From Asaia astilbis JCM 15831 (lineage in GTDB: Bacteria > Pseudomonadota > Alphaproteobacteria > Acetobacterales > Acetobacteraceae): DNA of 64,000 nucleotides. Made by a program: the position numbers and the translations under genes. The notes beneath the pieces are model-generated. The model had not been told where the DNA came from. It did no database searches and saw nothing but the letters and a program-made list of their open reading frames with translations. The stretch is from NCBI RefSeq assembly GCF_000613845.1, contig NZ_BAJT01000006.1, positions 102,842-166,841 on the forward strand, written 5' to 3'. Of this stretch, positions 49,619 to 60,156 are shown piece by piece. Numbering within the stretch: the first letter of the stretch is position 1; each line of letters begins with the position of its first letter.

Positions 49619-50871
49619 GATGGACCTCTTAAACGCTGACGATCAGGCTTGCCGCCGGTACGGCCGATCTGGCCACCGAGACGCAGGCGCAAGGCATTGA
49701 GCTTGATGAAGCCCTGGGCATCGACCTGGTTATAGGCGCCCTCGTCATCTTCGAACGTGACGACGCGCGTGTCGTACAGGCTGTTGGGGCTCTCGCGCCC
49801 GACGCAGATCACATTGCCCTTGTAGAGCTTGAGACGCACGCGACCGGTTACCGATTTCTGGCTCGTATCGATCAGCGCCTGCAGCATGAAACGCTCTGGC
49901 GAGAACCAGAAGCCGTTATAGATGATCTCTGAATAGCGCGGCATCAGGCTGTCCTTGAGGTGCATGGCCTCACGGTCGAGCGTGATGGATTCGATGCTGC
50001 GATGCGCCGTCAGAAGGATCGTGCCGCCCGGCGTCTCGTAGATGCCGCGTGACTTCATGCCGACAAAGCGGTTTTCGACCAGATCGAGACGACCGATACC
50101 GTTATCATGACCAAGCTTGTTCAGGCGGGTCAGCAGCTCCGCGGGGGACAGCGTGACGCCGTTCAGCGCTACCGGGTCGCCTTCGAAGAAATCGATGGCG
50201 ATTTCTGTTGCGACGTCAGGAGCGTTCTCCGGTGACAGCGTGCGCTGGAAGACGATCTCGTCAGGCGCCATGGCGGGATCTTCGAGGATCTTGCCCTCTG
50301 AAGATGAATGCAGCAGATTCGCGTCAACCGAGAACGGGGCTTCGCCGCGCTTGTCCTTGGTGACGGGGATCTGGTTTTCTTCGGCAAAAGCCAGAAGCTT
50401 GGTGCGTGAGGTCAGGTTCCACTCACGCCAGGGTGCGATGACCTTGATATCGGGCTGAAGCGCATAATAGCCCAGCTCGAAACGAACCTGATCATTTCCC
50501 TTGCCGGTTGCGCCATGAGCAACGGCGTCGGCCCCGACCATCTTGGCAATCTCGATCTGACGCTGAGCGATCAGAGGACGCGCGATTGACGTGCCGAGAA
50601 GGTACTGACCTTCGTACAGCGCATTGGCGCGAAACATCGGGAACACGAAATCCTTGACGAAGGTCTCGCGCAGATCTTCGACGAAGATCTCCTTGACGCC
50701 GAACATTTCTGCCTTGCGGCGTGCCGGCTCAAGCTCTTCACCCTGGCCGAGATCGGCTGTGAAGGTAACGACCTCGCAGCCATATTCCTTTTGCAGCCAG
50801 CGCAGGATGACTGAGGTATCCAGCCCGCCCGAGTAGGCGAGAACAACTTTTTTAACGTCCCGGGCGGTCAT
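49609..50871 (-). CDS. argG: Argininosuccinate synthase
   Basis: ArgG joins citrulline and aspartate with ATP to make argininosuccinate. The 420-residue frame is unbroken. The PP-loop is [13 protein letters not shown] (about residues 11-23), [13 protein letters not shown] is the substrate region, and LTSRTKL and [15 protein letters not shown] are family markers. The last 25 residues (after LRLGGQIGR) are unlike most homologues, and a different stop 10-20 nt away would result from a one-base change, so the very end is uncertain. It overlaps the FKBP gene by 10 nt. Confidence 0.95.
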   Translation of the reverse strand: MTARDVKKVVLAYSGGLDTSVILRWLQKEYGCEVVTFTADLGQGEELEPARRKAEMFGVKEIFVEDLRETFVKDFVFPMFRANALYEGQYLLGTSIARPLIAQRQIEIAKMVGADAVAHGATGKGNDQVRFELGYYALQPDIKVIAPWREWNLTSRTKLLAFAEENQIPVTKDKRGEAPFSVDANLLHSSSEGKILEDPAMAPDEIVFQRTLSPENAPDVATEIAIDFFEGDPVALNGVTLSPAELLTRLNKLGHDNGIGRLDLVENRFVGMKSRGIYETPGGTILLTAHRSIESITLDREAMHLKDSLMPRYSEIIYNGFWFSPERFMLQALIDTSQKSVTGRVRLKLYKGNVICVGRESPNSLYDTRVVTFEDDEGAYNQVDAQGFIKLNALRLRLGGQIGRTGGKPDRQRLRGPSCV

Positions 50872-50967
50872 GAGGCCAGGCTTCCCTCTGCAAAAGTGAC
50901 GAAGACAGCCTCGTGCTTATCACCCGTCAGCCGATCAGGCCAGCCTCCGGGCGGCGGGTAACGGCCC

Positions 50968-52161
50968 TTATTCGGCCTCTGCCGTCACATTGCGGCGCTG
51001 GCGCTCGCTCTCGGTCTTCAACTGACCGCAGGCCGCAAGGATATCGCGTCCGCGCGGCATACGGATGGGCGAAGCGAAACCGGCATCCATCACAATGGCG
51101 GCAAATTTCTGCAGTTGTTCACGGGTGGACGGCTTGAAGTCCGAACCGGGCCAGGGGTTGAACGGGATCAAGTTCACCTTGGCGGGAAGCCCCTTGATCA
51201 GACGGACCAGCTCACGCGCATCGGCTTCGCTGTCATTGATCCCGCGCAGCATGATGTATTCGAAAGTGAGGCGGCGCGAATTGGAGGCAGCCGGATAGCG
51301 ACGGCAAGCCGCCATCAGCTCTTCGATCGGATATTTGCGGTTGAGAGGCACGATCTTGTCGCGCAGCTCGTTGGTGACCGCGTGCAGGGAAATGGCGAGA
51401 TTGACCGCCAGTTCCTCGCCGCAGCGATCCATCATGGGAACGACACCGGAGGTCGAGAGCGTGATTCGACGACGGGAGAGACCGATGCCCTCGCCATCCA
51501 TGACGATCTTCATCGCCTTGGCGACATTGTCGTAATTATAGAGCGGCTCACCCATGCCCATCAGCACGATGGTCGAGAGGAGGCGGGGTGTATCGCCCTT
51601 CGGGCTTGGCCATTCGCCGTAGGAATCGCGGGCAGCCATGAACTGCGAGACAATTTCGGCAGCGCCGAGATTGCGAACGAGCTTCTGCGTGCCTGTGTGG
51701 CAAAAGGTGCAGGAGAGGGTGCAGCCAACCTGCGAGGAAATGCAGACGGCACCGCGATCCTCACGCCGATCGGGGATATAGACTGTCTCTGCTTCCTGCC
51801 CGTCGCGGAAGCGGAAAAGGAATTTGCGTGTGTCGTCGTTCGATGTCTGTTCGAGCGATGTCGCAGGGCGACCGACAACATAGCGCTCGGCAAGCCTGGC
51901 CTGAAGCGGCTTGGCGATGCTGCTCATGCGTTCGAAATCGGTTGCGCCCTGGTGGTAGATCCAGTGCCAGAGCTGCTTGGCACGAAACGGCTTTTCACCA
52001 AATTCAGCCATCTCGGCGATCAGCTCTTCGCGTGACAGGCCCACGAGGTCGCGGCGTCCATCGGGCAGCACTGCCGGTGGCGGCGCGAAAAGAGCAGATT
52101 TGGCCAGGATGCGCGCGCGCTCCTGCTCGTTCAGGTCAAGAGAGGTCGAAATGTCGGACAT
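50968..52161 (-). CDS. rlmN: 23S rRNA (adenine2503-C2)-methyltransferase
   Basis: RlmN is a radical SAM enzyme that methylates A2503 of 23S rRNA and A37 of some tRNAs. It is 397 residues in one frame. The cluster motif C-3x-C-2x-C is in GCTLSCTFCHTG (about residues 141-152). The SAM-binding GMGEPLYNYDNV and the catalytic C-terminal Cys in RDILAACGQL are present. It lies 96 nt upstream of argG on the same strand. Confidence 0.96.
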   Translation of the reverse strand: MSDISTSLDLNEQERARILAKSALFAPPPAVLPDGRRDLVGLSREELIAEMAEFGEKPFRAKQLWHWIYHQGATDFERMSSIAKPLQARLAERYVVGRPATSLEQTSNDDTRKFLFRFRDGQEAETVYIPDRREDRGAVCISSQVGCTLSCTFCHTGTQKLVRNLGAAEIVSQFMAARDSYGEWPSPKGDTPRLLSTIVLMGMGEPLYNYDNVAKAMKIVMDGEGIGLSRRRITLSTSGVVPMMDRCGEELAVNLAISLHAVTNELRDKIVPLNRKYPIEELMAACRRYPAASNSRRLTFEYIMLRGINDSEADARELVRLIKGLPAKVNLIPFNPWPGSDFKPSTREQLQKFAAIVMDAGFASPIRMPRGRDILAACGQLKTESERQRRNVTAEAE

Positions 52162-52283
52162 GGCGCTGCTCTATCATGGAAGCGCTCCGTAAAAGCAAGA
52201 AAAACCGAGCTATGAAGAGGAGGTCGTTGCAAGCTGTGGGATCACATCGCGCAGAGAGAATTACCCCGCGCGTGTCTGCCTGA

Positions 52284-53024
52284 CTAAGCTTTGCGACGAG
52301 CGGCAATCAGGAATTCGTGGTTACCCTCGGGCCCGGTAATCGGACTGGGCTCGATACCGAGCACCTCCCAGCCTTCGAGACCTTCCCACCAGCTACGGAT
52401 TTCCGAGCACACCCGTTCATGCACCGCAGGATCGCGCACGACCCCTTTGGCGCCGATTTCGGCACGGCCCGCTTCGAATTGCGGCTTGATGAGCGCGACA
52501 GCCCAGCCTCCGGGCTGGCACAGGGCAAGAGCAGGGGGCAGTACCGTACGCAGCCCGATAAAGCTGGCATCACAGACCACGATCGAAATCGGGCCCGGGA
52601 TAAGCGCGGCGTCCAGAAGTCGCGCGTTTGTTTTTTCCATCACCACGACGCGTGGGTCAGAGCGCAGCTTCCAGGCGATCTGGCCATGTCCCACATCGAC
52701 GGCGAAGACCTTGCTGGCCCCTTTGGTCAGCAGGACATCAGTGAAACCGCCGGTCGATGCCCCGACATCGATTGCCGTTGCGCCGGTTGGATTCAGCGCG
52801 AAATGGCTCAAGGCATGGTCGAGCTTCAAGCCACCGCGTGACACCCAGGGATGATCCTGACCGCGCAGGTCGAGCGGAGCATCTTCAGGAAGCGCGTCGC
52901 CCGCTTTGGCGATACGACGGTCCTTGCTGAAGACAAGTCCCGCCATGATCAGCGCCTGTGCCCGGGCGCGGCTCTCGACGAGACCGCGCTCGACCAGCAG
53001 GAGGTCGGCCCGTTTTTTGGCCAT
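52284..53024 (-). CDS. TlyA-family rRNA methyltransferase/hemolysin
   Basis: TlyA-type proteins 2'-O-methylate 16S and 23S rRNA in some bacteria. The 246-residue protein has an N-terminal S4-like RNA-binding domain (KKRADLLLVERGLVES, about residues 3-60) and an FtsJ-like SAM domain from about residue 75 (AIDVGASTGGFTDVLL). The K-D-K-type catalytic residues are consistent with positions near HGQIAWKLR. It shares one base with the dxs stop (TGATG), so it is the last gene of the xseB-ispA-dxs-tlyA operon. The haemolysin name is historic. Confidence 0.88.
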   Translation of the reverse strand: MAKKRADLLLVERGLVESRARAQALIMAGLVFSKDRRIAKAGDALPEDAPLDLRGQDHPWVSRGGLKLDHALSHFALNPTGATAIDVGASTGGFTDVLLTKGASKVFAVDVGHGQIAWKLRSDPRVVVMEKTNARLLDAALIPGPISIVVCDASFIGLRTVLPPALALCQPGGWAVALIKPQFEAGRAEIGAKGVVRDPAVHERVCSEIRSWWEGLEGWEVLGIEPSPITGPEGNHEFLIAARRKA

Positions 53025-55018
53025 CAGGCCGTCTGCTGGGTGTTCTGGGCCCCAAGTGCGGAAAGCGCCGTTGTGACGATCTGCGGTGCGTTGAGCCCGG
53101 CTTCGTCATACTGCACGTCAGGCAGGTTGTGATCGATATAGCAGTCGGGCAGCGCCATCGGACGGAACTTGACCTGATCGAGCAGCGCAGTCTCAGCCAG
53201 GTGACGCACGACGAGGCTGCTAAAGCCGCCAGCAGCGCCTTCTTCGATCGTGATCAGTACGTCATGTTCGCGCGCCAGACGTTCGACCAGAGCCTTGTCG
53301 ATCGGCTTGGCAAAGCGCGCATCCGCAACCGTCACCGCAATGCCCTGAGCTGCGAGATGATCGGCCGCCTTGAGAGACTCAGTCAGGCGGGTGCCGAGCG
53401 AGAGGATCGCGACACCGGATTTTCCACCCGGCTGACGCGTTGCCTCACGAACGATGCGGCCGCGTCCGATTTCGAGCACTTCGCCTGCTTCCGGCAATTC
53501 GAGCCCGGCGCCGCTGCCACGCGGATAGCGGAACGCAATCGGTCCCGAATCATAGACGCAGGCTGTTGCCGTCATATGGGTCAGCTCGACTTCGTCGCTC
53601 GGTGCCATGACGACCATGTTCGGCAGGCAGCACAGATAGTTCAAATCGAACGACCCGGCATGGGTCGCGCCATCTGCACCGACAAGCCCGGCGCGATCAA
53701 TCGCGAAACGGACAGGCAGGTTCTGCAGATCGACGTCGTGCACGACCTGATCATAGGCGCGTTGTAGGAAGGTCGAATAGATGGCGCAGAACGGACGCAG
53801 TCCTTCTGTCGCCATACCGGCGGCAAAGGTTACCGCGTGCTGCTCGGCGATACCGACATCGAAAAACCGCTCGGGATATTTCTTTGCGAAATTGTCGAGA
53901 CCGGTGCCCGACGGCATGGCGGCTGTCACAGCGGCGATGCGATCGTCTTTTTCGGCGCGACGCAGCAATTCACGTGCCATGACCGAGGTGTAGCTCGGCG
54001 GACCGGCAGGGGCCTTCTTCTGCTCACCCGTCACCACGTTGAACTTGCTGACAGCATGATACTTGTCACCGGCAGATTCGGCAGGCTTGTAGCCGCGACC
54101 CTTCTCGGTGATGACGTGCAGCAGGACCGGGCCTTCTTCGGCGTCACGCAGGTTGCGCAGGATCGGGACAAGCTGGTTCATGTCATGGCCGTCAACCGGA
54201 CCGACATAGTAAAAGCCGAGTTCCTCGAACAGCGTGCCGCCGGTGATCAGGCCACGGGTCAGCTCGTCGGCACGCTTTGCTGTGCGCTCCAGACCCGCAG
54301 GCAGACGCTTTGCAAGTTTGCCAGCCAGGTCGCGCAGGCTCAGGAACTTGCTCGACGTCATCAGGCGCGAGAGATAGTTCGACATCGAGCCGACAGGGGG
54401 AGCAATCGACATCTCGTTATCGTTGAGGATGACGATCAGGCGCTTGGCACCCGCGCCTGCAACGGCAGCGTTGTTCATGGCCTCATAGGCCATGCCTGCA
54501 GAGATCGAGCCATCGCCGATCACGGCAATGACATTGCGCTCATGATAGGACGGGTCGTCATTGGCACGCAGATGATGGGCGACGGCCATGCCAAGCCCGG
54601 CCGAGATGGACGTCGATGAATGCGCGGCACCGAACGGGTCGTATTCGCTCTCCGCACGGCGCGTGAAGCCGGAGAGGCCTTCCGGCTGGCGCAGGGTGCG
54701 GATCCGGTCACGACGTCCGGTTAGGATCTTGTGCGGATAGGCCTGATGGCCGACATCCCAGATGATCCGGTCGTCAGGCGTGTTGAACACGGCATGCATG
54801 GCGACAGTCAGCTCGACGACACCGAGCGAGGCGCCGAGATGCCCGCCTGTGGTCGAGACGGCATCGACCGTTTCCGAGCGCAGCTCTTCAGCCAGCAGCT
54901 TGAGCTGCTCGGTCGAAAAGTTTCTCAGATCGGCGGGGACGACGACCCGGTCGAGATGGGGGAAACGGCCCATCGTCGGAATTGACGAGGCGGTGTTTGG
55001 CTTGGTGGTATCGCTCAT
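53024..55018 (-). CDS. dxs: 1-deoxy-D-xylulose-5-phosphate synthase
   Basis: Dxs is the thiamine-diphosphate enzyme that starts the MEP isoprenoid pathway from pyruvate and glyceraldehyde 3-phosphate. I start at ATG 55018, with AGGA about 9 nt upstream; the frame is open further up but this is unsupported. It is 664 residues. The TPP-binding motif is [16 protein letters not shown] and the N-terminal catalytic His is in GHQAYPHK. The transketolase-like domains are all present ([30 protein letters not shown]). It lies 4 nt after the ispA stop. Confidence 0.96.
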   Translation of the reverse strand: MSDTTKPNTASSIPTMGRFPHLDRVVVPADLRNFSTEQLKLLAEELRSETVDAVSTTGGHLGASLGVVELTVAMHAVFNTPDDRIIWDVGHQAYPHKILTGRRDRIRTLRQPEGLSGFTRRAESEYDPFGAAHSSTSISAGLGMAVAHHLRANDDPSYHERNVIAVIGDGSISAGMAYEAMNNAAVAGAGAKRLIVILNDNEMSIAPPVGSMSNYLSRLMTSSKFLSLRDLAGKLAKRLPAGLERTAKRADELTRGLITGGTLFEELGFYYVGPVDGHDMNQLVPILRNLRDAEEGPVLLHVITEKGRGYKPAESAGDKYHAVSKFNVVTGEQKKAPAGPPSYTSVMARELLRRAEKDDRIAAVTAAMPSGTGLDNFAKKYPERFFDVGIAEQHAVTFAAGMATEGLRPFCAIYSTFLQRAYDQVVHDVDLQNLPVRFAIDRAGLVGADGATHAGSFDLNYLCCLPNMVVMAPSDEVELTHMTATACVYDSGPIAFRYPRGSGAGLELPEAGEVLEIGRGRIVREATRQPGGKSGVAILSLGTRLTESLKAADHLAAQGIAVTVADARFAKPIDKALVERLAREHDVLITIEEGAAGGFSSLVVRHLAETALLDQVKFRPMALPDCYIDHNLPDVQYDEAGLNAPQIVTTALSALGAQNTQQTA

Positions 55019-55022
55019 TCTC

Positions 55023-55943
55023 TTAATTCCTGCGCTCGACGATGTATTGTGCCAGGGCTCTGAGCGCGGCTGCTTCGGTCCCGAAAGAAGTAAGGGCCTG
55101 TGTGGCCTGCTCGGAGAGGCGCGCGGCTTCGGCACGGGCTCCGTCTATTCCAAGCAGGGAAACGTAAGTGGATTTGCCGGAGGCTTCGTCCTTGCCGGCG
55201 GTCTTGCCGAGTTCTTCCGCGCTGGCTGTCGTGTCGAGCACGTCATCGGCAACCTGAAACGCAGTGCCGATATCGCGCCCGTAGGTGATGATTGCGTCGC
55301 GCTGCTCGCGGCTCGCCCCACCCAGAATCGCACCAGCTTCTGCGGCGTAGCGGATAAGCGCACCGGTCTTCATGGCGTGGAGGCGGCGTACCTGATCGAG
55401 TGGTAGCGACTTGCCTTCACCACGAATATCGACCACCTGCCCGCCGACCATTCCGGCAGCACCAGAAGCCTGTGCCAAAGCGGTCACCAGAGCAATCCGG
55501 ATGGCAGGATCGGCGTGGGTGGCCTCGTCGGCCAGAATCTCGAAAGCGGATGTCTGAAGCGCATCGCCGGCGAGGATCGCAATGGCCTCGTCGAATTGCT
55601 TATGCGTCGAAGGCTGGCCACGGCGCAGATCATCGTCATCCATCGCCGGAAGATCGTCGTGGACCAGACTATAGGCGTGCAGCATTTCGACGGAGGCCGC
55701 CACGCGCAGCGCCCCCGCCGGATCGGCACCGAAAATCGATGCCACCTCGGTCACGAGATAGCCGCGCAGACGCTTCCCTCCGCCGAGGGCGGCATAACGC
55801 ATCGCTTCGAGCAGAACCGATTCGTCACCATCGACCAAGGGCAGAAGCCGATCGATCGTGGCTTCGATAGCGCGCGCTGCCGTGCTCAGGGACGCGGCAA
55901 GCGCTTCCGGCGACGCGACAGGGGTGGGGGAGGAATTCGTCAT
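55023..55943 (-). CDS. ispA: Farnesyl/geranyl diphosphate synthase
   Basis: IspA builds short-chain prenyl diphosphates for longer isoprenoids. The 306-residue protein has both Asp-rich motifs, [17 protein letters not shown] (about residues 93-109) and [10 protein letters not shown] (about residue 230), and the GGKRLRGYL segment. The two residues inserted in the first motif (DDxxxxD form) are typical of bacterial type FPP synthases. The ATG overlaps the repaired xseB stop (ATGA). It is in the conserved xseB-ispA-dxs order. Confidence 0.94.
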   Translation of the reverse strand: MTNSSPTPVASPEALAASLSTAARAIEATIDRLLPLVDGDESVLLEAMRYAALGGGKRLRGYLVTEVASIFGADPAGALRVAASVEMLHAYSLVHDDLPAMDDDDLRRGQPSTHKQFDEAIAILAGDALQTSAFEILADEATHADPAIRIALVTALAQASGAAGMVGGQVVDIRGEGKSLPLDQVRRLHAMKTGALIRYAAEAGAILGGASREQRDAIITYGRDIGTAFQVADDVLDTTASAEELGKTAGKDEASGKSTYVSLLGIDGARAEAARLSEQATQALTSFGTEAAALRALAQYIVERRN

Positions 55944-56199
55944 GGGGCTTTACCGCCAGTAGTCTCGTTAAACTCGGGCATCGCTGCGGTACTGGCTGTT
56001 CCATCACGTTGTGTGATGCGCGGACGCGCATCTCAGCCTCGGAGAGTTTTGTTTCACAATGGCGGCGCAGGGCGGCACCTCGCTCATAGGCGCTGATCGC
56101 GTCCTCGAGTTTCATCTGGCCGCTTTCAAGGCCGCGCACAATCCTGTCGAGTTCAGACAAGGCGTCCTCGAAAGAGAGCTGTGAAAGCTGTGCATCCAT
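55940..56199 (-). CDS. xseB: Exodeoxyribonuclease VII small subunit (frameshifted)
   Basis: XseB is the small helical subunit of ExoVII. The N-terminal part is intact (LSFEDALSELDRIVRGLESGQMKLEDAISAYERG is the family core, in about residues 8-41), followed by LRRHCETKLSEAEMRV. The frame then breaks near 56022. One added base gives ARITQRDGTAS and a stop at 55940 that overlaps ispA in the ATGA style. Repaired length is about 86 residues. As written the frame runs into ispA (to 55825). Confidence 0.87.
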
Positions 56200-56301
56200 G
56201 CCGTGTTAGCCGTCCCGCTCCGCTGTTTCGGAAAGAAGCCGCCAACGCTGACGGCCTGATGGGATGGAGGGATAGCCTGTCACACTCCAATCTCCAAGCC
56301 C

Positions 56302-56365
56302 AAGGAAGGAATGACTATGATTATTCCGTGACAAAGGAAGGAATGACTATGATTATTCCGTGACA
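56302..56365. repeat. Perfect 32-bp tandem direct repeat
   Basis: Positions 56302-56333 and 56334-56365 are two identical, adjacent 32-bp units. The unit contains an imperfect palindrome, GGAATGACTATGATTATTCC. The second unit contains the stop codon of the tusA-type gene on the minus strand, and the first lies beyond it. It could be a recent slippage duplication or an assembly artefact. Confidence 0.9.
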
Positions 56366-56622
56366 GTTGAGGACACAGCTGTGTCCAATTTACGACGAAT
56401 AACGAAGGAGAGCGTCTCGCCATCTTCGGAAAAAGCGACGAGAGCATGTCCGGTTTCGCGGCAGAATGCCTGAAAATCCGCCACGCTCGCGCGATCTGTT
56501 GCAAGAACGCGCAGGCGAGAACCTGCAGGCAGCCCTCTGAGGCTGCGATGCGCGCGCAGGACGGGCAGGGGGCAGGCGAGCCCGCGCACGTCGAGAAGGG
56601 TTTCTGGTGAGGGCTGGTTCAT
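56353..56622 (-). CDS. TusA/SirA-family sulfurtransferase-like protein
   Basis: The 89-residue cytoplasmic protein has the family motif L-x-C-P-x-P (GLACPLPVL, about residues 14-22), where the Cys carries persulfide sulphur. A following beta-alpha-beta core (GSRLRVLATDRASVADFQAFCRETGH) matches TusA. The C-terminus is encoded in the second copy of the 32-bp repeat. TusA relays sulphur to tRNA thiolation or other pathways; which one is not shown. It is divergent from the ROK kinase gene and 154 nt upstream of xseB on the same strand. Confidence 0.85.
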   Translation of the reverse strand: MNQPSPETLLDVRGLACPLPVLRAHRSLRGLPAGSRLRVLATDRASVADFQAFCRETGHALVAFSEDGETLSFVIRRKLDTAVSSTVTE

Positions 56623-56754
56623 GAGTGTGACTATGCGCGCAGGCCATACTATGTTTCAAGTTCGCGCGCTGTTTTGGCATTACGGCTTTACTCGGACCGC
56701 ATTCGTCCGCAACATGCGCCGCAAGTTTTCAAAGCAACATCAGTAAGGCATGAG

Positions 56755-57689
56755 ATGGCTGATTATCGCCTCGGCATCGATTTCGGTGGAACAAAAATCG
56801 AAATCGCAGTTCTCGATCGCGCCGGCGATCTGCAATTGCGCGAACGCGTTCCCAATCCGGGGATTTACGAGGAAGCCGTGATCGCCGTGCGCGATCTGGT
56901 GGCAAGCGTGGATCAGCGCCTCGGGAGCGTTGCGTCGAATCTCGCCAAGCCGGGTCAGCTCAGCTCCACGCTGGGTATCGGCATTCCGGGTTCGATCTCG
57001 CCTGAGACAGGCCTGATCAAGAACGCCAATGCGACCTGGCTGAACAATCAGCCCTTCGGTATCGATCTCGACCGCGCGCTCAATCGCTCCGTGCGGGTTG
57101 AGAACGATGCGAACTGCTTTGCGCTCTCAGAGGCGGCAGACGGGGCCGGTGCCGGCAACCGCACGGTGTTCGGGATCATCATCGGTACCGGCATGGGTGC
57201 AGGTATCGTTGTTGACGGCAAAGTGATCGGCGGCCGTCACAGCATTGCAGGTGAATGGGGACATACGCCGCTTCCCTGGACGCGTCTGGAAGAGTTCCCC
57301 CTTCCGAAATGCTTCTGCGGCAATGAGGGCTGTCTCGAGCGCTATCTTTGTGGACCTGAACTTGCCAAGGACTGGAAAGGCGTCGGGCATCACAACACAG
57401 CGGGATAGAAGAAGCCGCGGCAGCGGGTGACCTCGCCGCCATCGGTGCACTCGACCGTTATATGGACCGCTTCTCCCGCGCCTGCGCGATGGCGATCAAT
57501 TTTCTTGATCCGGATATCATCGTTCTTGGTGGTGGTGTCTCGAATCTCGACAGCATCTACCAGCGCGTGCCGCCGCTGCTGGCGCGTCATGTCATCACGC
57601 CGACATGCACGACACCGATCGTGAGAAACAAACACGGCGACAGCTCAGGCGTGCGCGGCGCCGCCTGGCTGTGGGACGTGGCTGAGTAA
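56755..57689 (+). CDS. ROK-family sugar kinase, fructokinase/glucokinase type (frameshifted)
   Basis: This kinase has an N-terminal ATP-phosphate loop (GIDFGGTKIEIAVLD), GIGIPGSISPETG, ENDANCFALSEA with the catalytic Asp, GTGMGAGIVVDGKVIGG and a zinc-type cysteine cluster C-x-C-4x-C (CFCGNEGC). The frame breaks near 57401; one added base (CAGCGGG to CAGCCGGG) gives TAGIEEAAAAGDLAA and continues to the end IVLGGGVSNLDS. The repaired length is about 311 residues. The sugar cannot be assigned; fructose or mannose-type ROK kinases share this pattern. Its stop directly abuts the stop of rlmE. Confidence 0.87.
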
Positions 57690-58496
57690 TCAGTCCTGCT
57701 TGAGGCGATCGGGCCGATACCCGGTCGCCACAACATAGAGCTCGCTCGAGTCTTTACGGGATGCGGGCGGCTTGACATGTCGAACGGTCGAAAAGGCCAG
57801 TTTCATGGGCTCGAGCATCTGTCGCTCCGATCCGCCCTGAAACACTTTGGCGACAAAACCACCGCCGACCGCCAATACCTGCATCGCAAAATCCAGCGCG
57901 CCTTCGGCAAGACCCATGATCCGCATATGGTCCGTCGGAGCATGGCCTGTCGTGTTCGGTGCCATGTCGGAAAGAACAAGGTCAGCCGGACCGCCCAGAA
58001 GCTCGATCAAGCGAGCGGGCATGTCCGGATCGGTGAAGTCGCCCTCAATGATCGTCGCATCGCTGACCGGATCGACGGGGAGGAGATCGACCCCGACAAC
58101 GGCACTTGCGCCACGCTTGACCGAGACCTGGGTCCACCCACCGGGGGCCGCTCCAAGATCGATGATCTTCATGCCGGGCTTGATGAGATTCAGCTTGTCG
58201 TCGATCTCGATCAGCTTGAATGCCGCGCGTGAGCGCCAGCCCTGCTTACGGGCAGCAGCCACATAGGGGTCGTTCAACTGGCGATTCAGCCATCGCTGCT
58301 GGGCCGTCGTTCGGCCTCGCGCCGTACGAAGCATGACCGTCTTGTTTCGTGCAGTCTGAACCGAGCTGCCGTCGAGGGTGCTGTCTGACTCACCCGGTGC
58401 GGTGGAACTCTTGAGGGCCTTGCCGGGAACTCTCTTCTCTCGAGACTTCGCGTTTTTGCCGCCTCGTTTGTCGCTATCTTTGCTCATAGGCGTCAC
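57690..58496 (-). CDS. rlmE: 23S rRNA (uridine2552-2'-O)-methyltransferase
   Basis: RlmE/FtsJ methylates U2552 in the ribosomal A loop. The protein has an N-terminal basic, low-complexity tail of about 75 residues. The FtsJ domain follows (about 85-260), with SRAAFKLIEID, the SAM loop IIDLGAAPGGWTQV, LVLSDMAPNTTGHA and LYVVATG, which carry the K-D-K-E tetrad. The start is GTG 58496, whose TGA overlap with gppA suggests coupling; ATG 58487 is a near alternative. The tail is longer than in E. coli (209 residues). Confidence 0.93.
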   Translation of the reverse strand: MTPMSKDSDKRGGKNAKSREKRVPGKALKSSTAPGESDSTLDGSSVQTARNKTVMLRTARGRTTAQQRWLNRQLNDPYVAAARKQGWRSRAAFKLIEIDDKLNLIKPGMKIIDLGAAPGGWTQVSVKRGASAVVGVDLLPVDPVSDATIIEGDFTDPDMPARLIELLGGPADLVLSDMAPNTTGHAPTDHMRIMGLAEGALDFAMQVLAVGGGFVAKVFQGGSERQMLEPMKLAFSTVRHVKPPASRKDSSELYVVATGYRPDRLKQD

Positions 58497-59626
58497 ATAA
58501 AGGAAGACGACGCCACATGGCCACGATATTCCGCGTTGTTTCGTCTCATCGCGTTGCTTCCTGTCTGCGCTGAACCGGTTGCGCGTCCAGTTTTCGACTG
58601 AGCTGCCATGCGCGCCACCATGCCGTCTCTCAACCCGCGATCAGCCACGATGATTTGTTCAGCAGGCCAGACAGAATGAATGGCCTCAAAAATCGCACAG
58701 CCCGGCAACATGAAATGCTGCCGCTCGGGGGTGAGAGGGGGCGGGGGCGGCTCAGCCTTCATGGCTGCGTTCTGAATGAGCGAGATCGCATCGTGAGCGG
58801 CGTCGGCCGAGAGCGTAAACCCGTCGACTGCGTGACGGCTATAACGGGGAAGTCTCTGGGCGAGGCTCGCGAGGGTTGTAACCGTACCGCTCGTGCCGAG
58901 CATCTGCACCGCGCCGCGTCGCATCTCGCGTCCAATCTGATGGATGGCTTCGAATGCGAGCAGGGGCTCCCGAACAGCATCCATCATTGAACGGTAGAGC
59001 TCAGTCGTCGTCTGCTTGCCCGATGAGAGGCGCGAATGTCCGAACTGCTCTGAAAGCGTGACGACCCCGAAAGGAAGGCTGACCAACCCAACAAGTTCGT
59101 GTCCGCGTGTTTCCGGCGACAGACGCAGCCACGCGATTTCTGTGGAGCCGCCTCCAATATCGAAAACAATGGCTCTGCTGCCGGGTTTCTGCTCCCGGTG
59201 CAGCAGTGTACGGCAGCCTTCTACTGCCAGCTCGACTTCTTCCCTCGGAGAGATGACCTCAAGCGAGAGGCCTGTTTCCGAGCGCACGCGCGACAGAAAG
59301 CTCTCGCGGTTGACAGCCCGCCTGCACGCCTCGGTGGCGACGGCGCGGATCTGGAGGGAGGGCAGGTCTTTCATACGTGCGGCATAGGAATCGAGCGTAC
59401 GCACCGCACGTTCCATGGCGTGGGCACTCAACGCCCCTGTTTCCACAAGACCTTCGCCCAAACACACCATGCGGTTCTGACGGTCGACGATCTGTACGCC
59501 ATGCGCTGTGCGTTTCGCGATCATCAGTCGGCAATTATTGGTACCCAGATCGAGCGCTGCGTAATGTCTCGGTAAAAAACCTCCAGGCTGGGACGCGGGC
59601 AGTGAATCGTAGCTTCGGTAGCCCAT
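58493..59626 (-). CDS. Exopolyphosphatase / guanosine pentaphosphate phosphatase (Ppx/GppA)
   Basis: This actin-fold phosphatase degrades polyphosphate or pppGpp. I start at ATG 59626, which has GGGGAGG 6 nt upstream; the ATG at 59632 is too close to that site. It is 377 residues, the short form without the C-terminal HD domain. Motifs are DLGTNNCRLMIA (phosphate 1), VISPREEVELAVEG with the catalytic Glu, FDIGGGSTEIAW (phosphate 2) and MLGTSGTVTTLA. Which of the two substrates is used is not clear. It leads the gppA-rlmE unit. Confidence 0.9.
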   Translation of the reverse strand: MGYRSYDSLPASQPGGFLPRHYAALDLGTNNCRLMIAKRTAHGVQIVDRQNRMVCLGEGLVETGALSAHAMERAVRTLDSYAARMKDLPSLQIRAVATEACRRAVNRESFLSRVRSETGLSLEVISPREEVELAVEGCRTLLHREQKPGSRAIVFDIGGGSTEIAWLRLSPETRGHELVGLVSLPFGVVTLSEQFGHSRLSSGKQTTTELYRSMMDAVREPLLAFEAIHQIGREMRRGAVQMLGTSGTVTTLASLAQRLPRYSRHAVDGFTLSADAAHDAISLIQNAAMKAEPPPPPLTPERQHFMLPGCAIFEAIHSVWPAEQIIVADRGLRDGMVARMAAQSKTGRATGSAQTGSNAMRRNNAEYRGHVASSSFM

Positions 59627-59825
59627 GATCATCCTCCCCTCGTCCTGAATCCATCGGAAATGTTACGACAAAAAACAATGTGATAGCGTCATGACAACGC
59701 AGCAAGCACTTTATCGTCTCCTTATGTCCGATTGATGAAAAAAAATGCGAAAACAGGGGTTGTCGCCCATCAGGCAGGGTGCTATCTCACCGCCACCGCA
59801 AGGCAAACAGCTTCTGCACAGATGC

Positions 59826-59899
59826 TGGGGGATAGTTTAGCGGTAGAACTACCGGCTCTGACCCGGTCAGCCCTGGTTCGAATCCAGGTCCCCCAGCCA
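59826..59899 (+). tRNA. tRNA-Gln (anticodon CUG)
   Basis: A complete 74-nt cloverleaf including encoded CCA. The acceptor stem is TGGGGGA / TCCCCCA, the anticodon stem ACCGG / CCGGT with loop CTCTGAC (anticodon CTG), and the T arm CCTGG-TTCGAAT-CCAGG. The unpaired G73 precedes CCA. The base pairs are all Watson-Crick in the stems named. I see no integrase gene or att repeat beside it. Confidence 0.97.
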
Positions 59900-59948
59900 A
59901 AAACTCCAAAAAATTAAAGACGATACTGGGATAGCCGCTCAAGGCTTC

Positions 59949-60155
59949 TCACGGTTCTCGTTCAACCTGCTCGTTTTTAGGTTGGTGGCCAAATCTGTGG
60001 GGGTAAGCCCCTCTGTCCCAGTTTGCCTCCTCCTGTGTCGGTTGCGTCGAAACTGATGTGTTTTTGGGTTCGCGCTTTGGCACGAGCTTTGCAACCGCCC
60101 AGAAACCGAGGGCGGCGCAAACGGCGAAGGCGACAGGAGCATCCAGAGGATGCAT
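59949..60155 (-). CDS. Small membrane protein, 68 aa
   Basis: I do not recognise this family. The ATG at 60155 is 1 nt after the stop of the DUF2167 gene, so the two are likely translated together. One membrane helix is clear in residues about 6-25 (PVAFAVCAALGFWAVAKLV), followed by a polar, basic tail of about 40 residues. It may be a small partner of the DUF2167 protein. That it is real is inferred from spacing and hydropathy only. Confidence 0.5.
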   Translation of the reverse strand: MHPLDAPVAFAVCAALGFWAVAKLVPKREPKNTSVSTQPTQEEANWDRGAYPHRFGHQPKNEQVEREP

Positions 60156-60156
60156 G

